Shown here: piece by piece, positions 39,033-40,400 of the stretch
How the letters are laid out: every line of letters begins with the position of its first letter
How positions within the stretch are numbered: position 1 is the first letter of the stretch
Source: Verrucomicrobium spinosum
Lineage (GTDB): Bacteria; Verrucomicrobiota; Verrucomicrobiia; JADLBR01; JAIBCM01
Assembly: GCA_020718645.1 (NCBI GenBank)
Contig: DYRQ01000003.1
Span: forward strand, 18,090 to 58,489
Length of the DNA: 40,400 nucleotides
Direction: 5' to 3'
Translations under genes and position numbers: made by a program
Notes under the pieces: generated by a model
What the model was told of the DNA's origin: nothing
The model's input: only the letters and a program-made list of their open reading frames with translations
The model's database searches: none

Positions 39033-39056
39033 GAGGCGCAAGCTCGCCTGTTCTCA
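39033..39056. repeat. Dispersed palindromic repeat, copy 2
   Basis: GAGGCGCAAGCTCGCCTGTTC followed by TCAT. It matches copy 1 at 38430 except for one base and a 2-bp gap. It lies upstream of the repeat-protein gene on that gene's strand, between it and the toxin gene. Confidence 0.55.
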
Positions 39057-39137
39057 TGGGTGCCGCTGTAGTAATCTACTGCAAACCCCGAGCAACCCAG
39101 CAGATGTGCCACATTGCGGGCTATTGTATAATCTGGG

Positions 39138-39647
39138 TTAAAGTTGTTGGACTGCGACGGCAACATCCCGCATCGGGATGAACATCCGCCCACCTAACGA
39201 TGGAAAATCCACGAATCCGTATTTTTTATAAAACTTTTTGGCGGTCTCATCTTTTGCATCCACAACAATCGCGGCTGATGCCACTTGCATCGAGTGGGCA
39301 AGAACCCGTTTCATGGCGTCTGCCAGCAAAAGTCCACCGGTGCCCGGATAATGCAAATCTCTGGCCAACCTGCCGATCAGCGTTGCGGGTATAAGCGGAT
39401 AGCGCGGGAGCTTTTTCTGTGTTGCTTCGGGCAAGGCGCACATTTCGACCGCAAAGGAGGAAAGTGTGTAAAAACCAGCGATTCTCGATGGTTCAGATAC
39501 AGGTGACATCACATAGACCGCCGCCACTTTGCGGCGCATGTCCTGCGATGCTTGACCGAGGAAATAATCGTCCAAGGCAGGATGGCCACACCGGAACGCA
39601 GCCCTGTCGTGGGTGCCAGCCAGAGGAACCGTGATAAATTCGGTCAT
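39138..39647 (-). CDS. GNAT-family acetyltransferase toxin (TacT-like)
   Basis: This 169-residue GNAT protein has the TacT-type layout: 'FRCGHPALDDYFLGQASQDMRRK' (the usual F-x-C-G-x-x-x-L-D-x-(Y/F)-L segment), 'IAGFYTLSSFAVEM', acetyl-CoA loop 'IGRLARDLHYPGTGG' and the late 'FYKKYGF' with the catalytic Tyr region. Proteins of this type acetylate aminoacyl-tRNA and stop translation. It starts inside the antitoxin stop (ATGA). Both genes look intact. Confidence 0.92.
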   Translation of the reverse strand: MTEFITVPLAGTHDRAAFRCGHPALDDYFLGQASQDMRRKVAAVYVMSPVSEPSRIAGFYTLSSFAVEMCALPEATQKKLPRYPLIPATLIGRLARDLHYPGTGGLLLADAMKRVLAHSMQVASAAIVVDAKDETAKKFYKKYGFVDFPSLGGRMFIPMRDVAVAVQQL

Positions 39648-39925
39648 CCCACGCCAACGGTCTTCTTGTGTCTGGCTAGAGCTTTTTTGAGTGCAGAGGA
39701 CGGCTTGCGCCCAGAAATCAAGGCTGCTGCAAAAGCCTCACTGTCTTTCAAGGACAGACTCATGATCCCATGTTCGCGGATTGTATCGGTGGCGGTTTTT
39801 TCGAGGCTTTCTACCACAAAGTCTGTGATGGTGCGCCCCTGTAGGCTAGCGGCTTTGGCGATGGCGCGCTTGAGTGTGTCCGGGATGCGTGCATCCAAAC
39901 GCGCAGTTTTCATCATAGTTGCCAT
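39644..39925 (-). CDS. DUF1778 ribbon-helix-helix antitoxin (TacA-like)
   Basis: The 93-residue protein has an N-terminal ribbon-helix-helix segment ('KTARLDARIPDTLKRAIAKAASLQGRTITDFVVESL') typical of DUF1778 antitoxins and a C-terminal tail that would wrap the toxin. It would neutralise the GNAT toxin and repress the shared promoter. ATG 39925 is used; ATG codons at 39916 and 39913 are alternatives. No SD is visible. It sits only about a base from the predicted transcription start. Confidence 0.9.
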   Translation of the reverse strand: MATMMKTARLDARIPDTLKRAIAKAASLQGRTITDFVVESLEKTATDTIREHGIMSLSLKDSEAFAAALISGRKPSSALKKALARHKKTVGVG

Positions 39926-39932
39926 ATTTCTA

Positions 39933-39960
39933 AGAATACGGCGGATTGCCGTATAGTCAA
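39933..39960 (-). promoter_or_regulatory. Promoter with palindromic operator for the toxin-antitoxin pair
   Basis: TTGACT-N16-TATTCT on the minus strand (-35 at 39955-39960, -10 at 39933-39938). The spacer is filled by the inverted repeat ATACGGC-N5-GCCGTAT (39936-39954), a good site for the ribbon-helix-helix antitoxin. The predicted start of transcription is at about 39926, next to the antitoxin ATG. Confidence 0.7.
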
Positions 39961-40288
39961 TAATTCTCGAGCAACATCACCGTCGTCGTGCTCCTGTCCC
40001 ATTCGGTGATGATGTAGAAGAAGAAACACCGCTGGATAACCGGGCAACCTCGGCTGCATCCTAGGCTGTTTATAGGGAGACACCTCTGATTGGTGACTCG
40101 GGGTAGGCAGTAGTTCACCACACAACGGCACCTATAAGAACAGGCAACATTGAGATAACATAGCTCTTCCACCATTCCACGATGTTATCGAATGCTGCAT
40201 GGAGGATGGCGCAACATCTCACGCCACCGAGCCTCCGAGGCCGTATAGAAGTCAAGCTCGTTTCTATAAGTCATTGCATGTTTTTTTC
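39961..40288. other. Gene-free region left of the right-edge promoter
   Basis: No convincing gene is seen. The tracked minus-strand ORFs of 72 codons are Cys-rich with no recognisable pattern. One feature stands out: the inverted repeat TATAGAA-N11-TTCTATA at 40244-40268, just upstream of the promoter at 40289. Confidence 0.5.
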
Positions 40289-40317
40289 TTGCAAACAAGT
40301 AACATATCCCCTATATT
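40289..40317 (+). promoter_or_regulatory. Promoter pointing out of the right edge
   Basis: TTGCAA-N17-TATATT on the plus strand. The nearest ATG (40320 or 40326) opens only a 13-codon frame, so the gene it serves probably starts beyond the window. The inverted repeat at 40244-40268 may be its operator. Confidence 0.5.
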
Positions 40318-40400
40318 AGATGACCATGCGCAAGGTAAGTTTAGACTCTAGTGCATCGTAACCTTGATATTGGATACACAATGGTTTATATTGGATGAGT

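Noticed and set aside
39094-39139. AACCCAG-N32-CTGGGTT inverted repeat at the toxin 3' end, considered as a terminator
   Set aside because: The loop is too long and no U-run follows.
39957-40175. 72-codon Cys-rich minus-strand ORF left of the right-edge promoter
   Set aside because: No SD, no conserved pattern, and two overlapping frames of similar length; looks like chance.
40320-40361. 13-codon ORF just after the right-edge promoter
   Set aside because: Too short and without an SD; reported only as part of the promoter note.

Overview
The window reads as chromosomal DNA from a bacterium of the PVC group, most likely a member of Verrucomicrobiota. The phylum call is inference. It rests on the order tRNA-Thr, tuf, tRNA-Trp, secE, nusG, rplK, rplA, rplJ, rplL, rpoB, rpoC (an arrangement known from Chlamydia and relatives), on weak or absent Shine-Dalgarno sequences before many genes, and on several secreted or membrane proteins of no well-known family. 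Apart from the two ends and one intergenic patch it looks like core genome. No rRNA, CRISPR array, prophage or intact insertion sequence was seen.

Layout. (a) 1-5.7 kb: the 3' part of a polytopic membrane protein (+), then on the minus strand glgE (maltosyltransferase), a glycosyltransferase-like gene and a secreted MsrA. (b) 5.8-10.5 kb (+): a Kup potassium transporter, then a secreted protein of unknown function followed by ExbB, ExbD, a TonB-like protein and a small membrane zinc-ribbon protein. These last five appear to form one transcription unit. (c) 10.54-10.86 kb: a gene-free patch with a MITE-like element (perfect 20-bp inverted repeats), two further copies of its core motif, and the terminator of the rpo operon. 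(d) 10.86-24.1 kb (-): the transcription/translation operon from tRNA-Thr and tuf to rpoBC, with hairpins at three internal boundaries. (e) 24.46-33.1 kb (+): four overlapping signalling genes. They are a kinase-less NMT1-like/PAS/GAF sensor, a hybrid histidine kinase with receiver and HPt domains, a NarL-type kinase with about four PAS domains, and a NarL-type response regulator. (f) 33.1-38.3 kb (+): hemB of the aspartate-rich (Mg-type) class, an RsbU-like GAF/PP2C phosphatase overlapping grpE, then dnaJ and rsmE. (g) 38.3-40.4 kb: a secreted protein made of about six copies of an R-T-E-V-R-x-P-N-G repeat and flanked by copies of a short palindromic repeat; a TacAT-type antitoxin/toxin pair with a clear promoter-operator; and, at the right edge, a promoter pointing out of the window.

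How the parts fit. The minus-strand operon supplies elongation factor, secretion channel, antitermination factor, ribosomal stalk and RNA polymerase. The four-gene phosphorelay probably senses a small periplasmic ligand and acts through one DNA-binding regulator. The ExbB-ExbD-TonB-like set would energise an envelope process whose outer-membrane partner is encoded elsewhere. The phosphatase-grpE-dnaJ-rsmE run links a stress-signalling phosphatase to chaperones and ribosome maturation. The best candidates for something undescribed are the four-gene relay with its TGTTG/CAACA operator candidates, the repeat protein with its flanking repeats, and the MITE-like element with its very short ORF.
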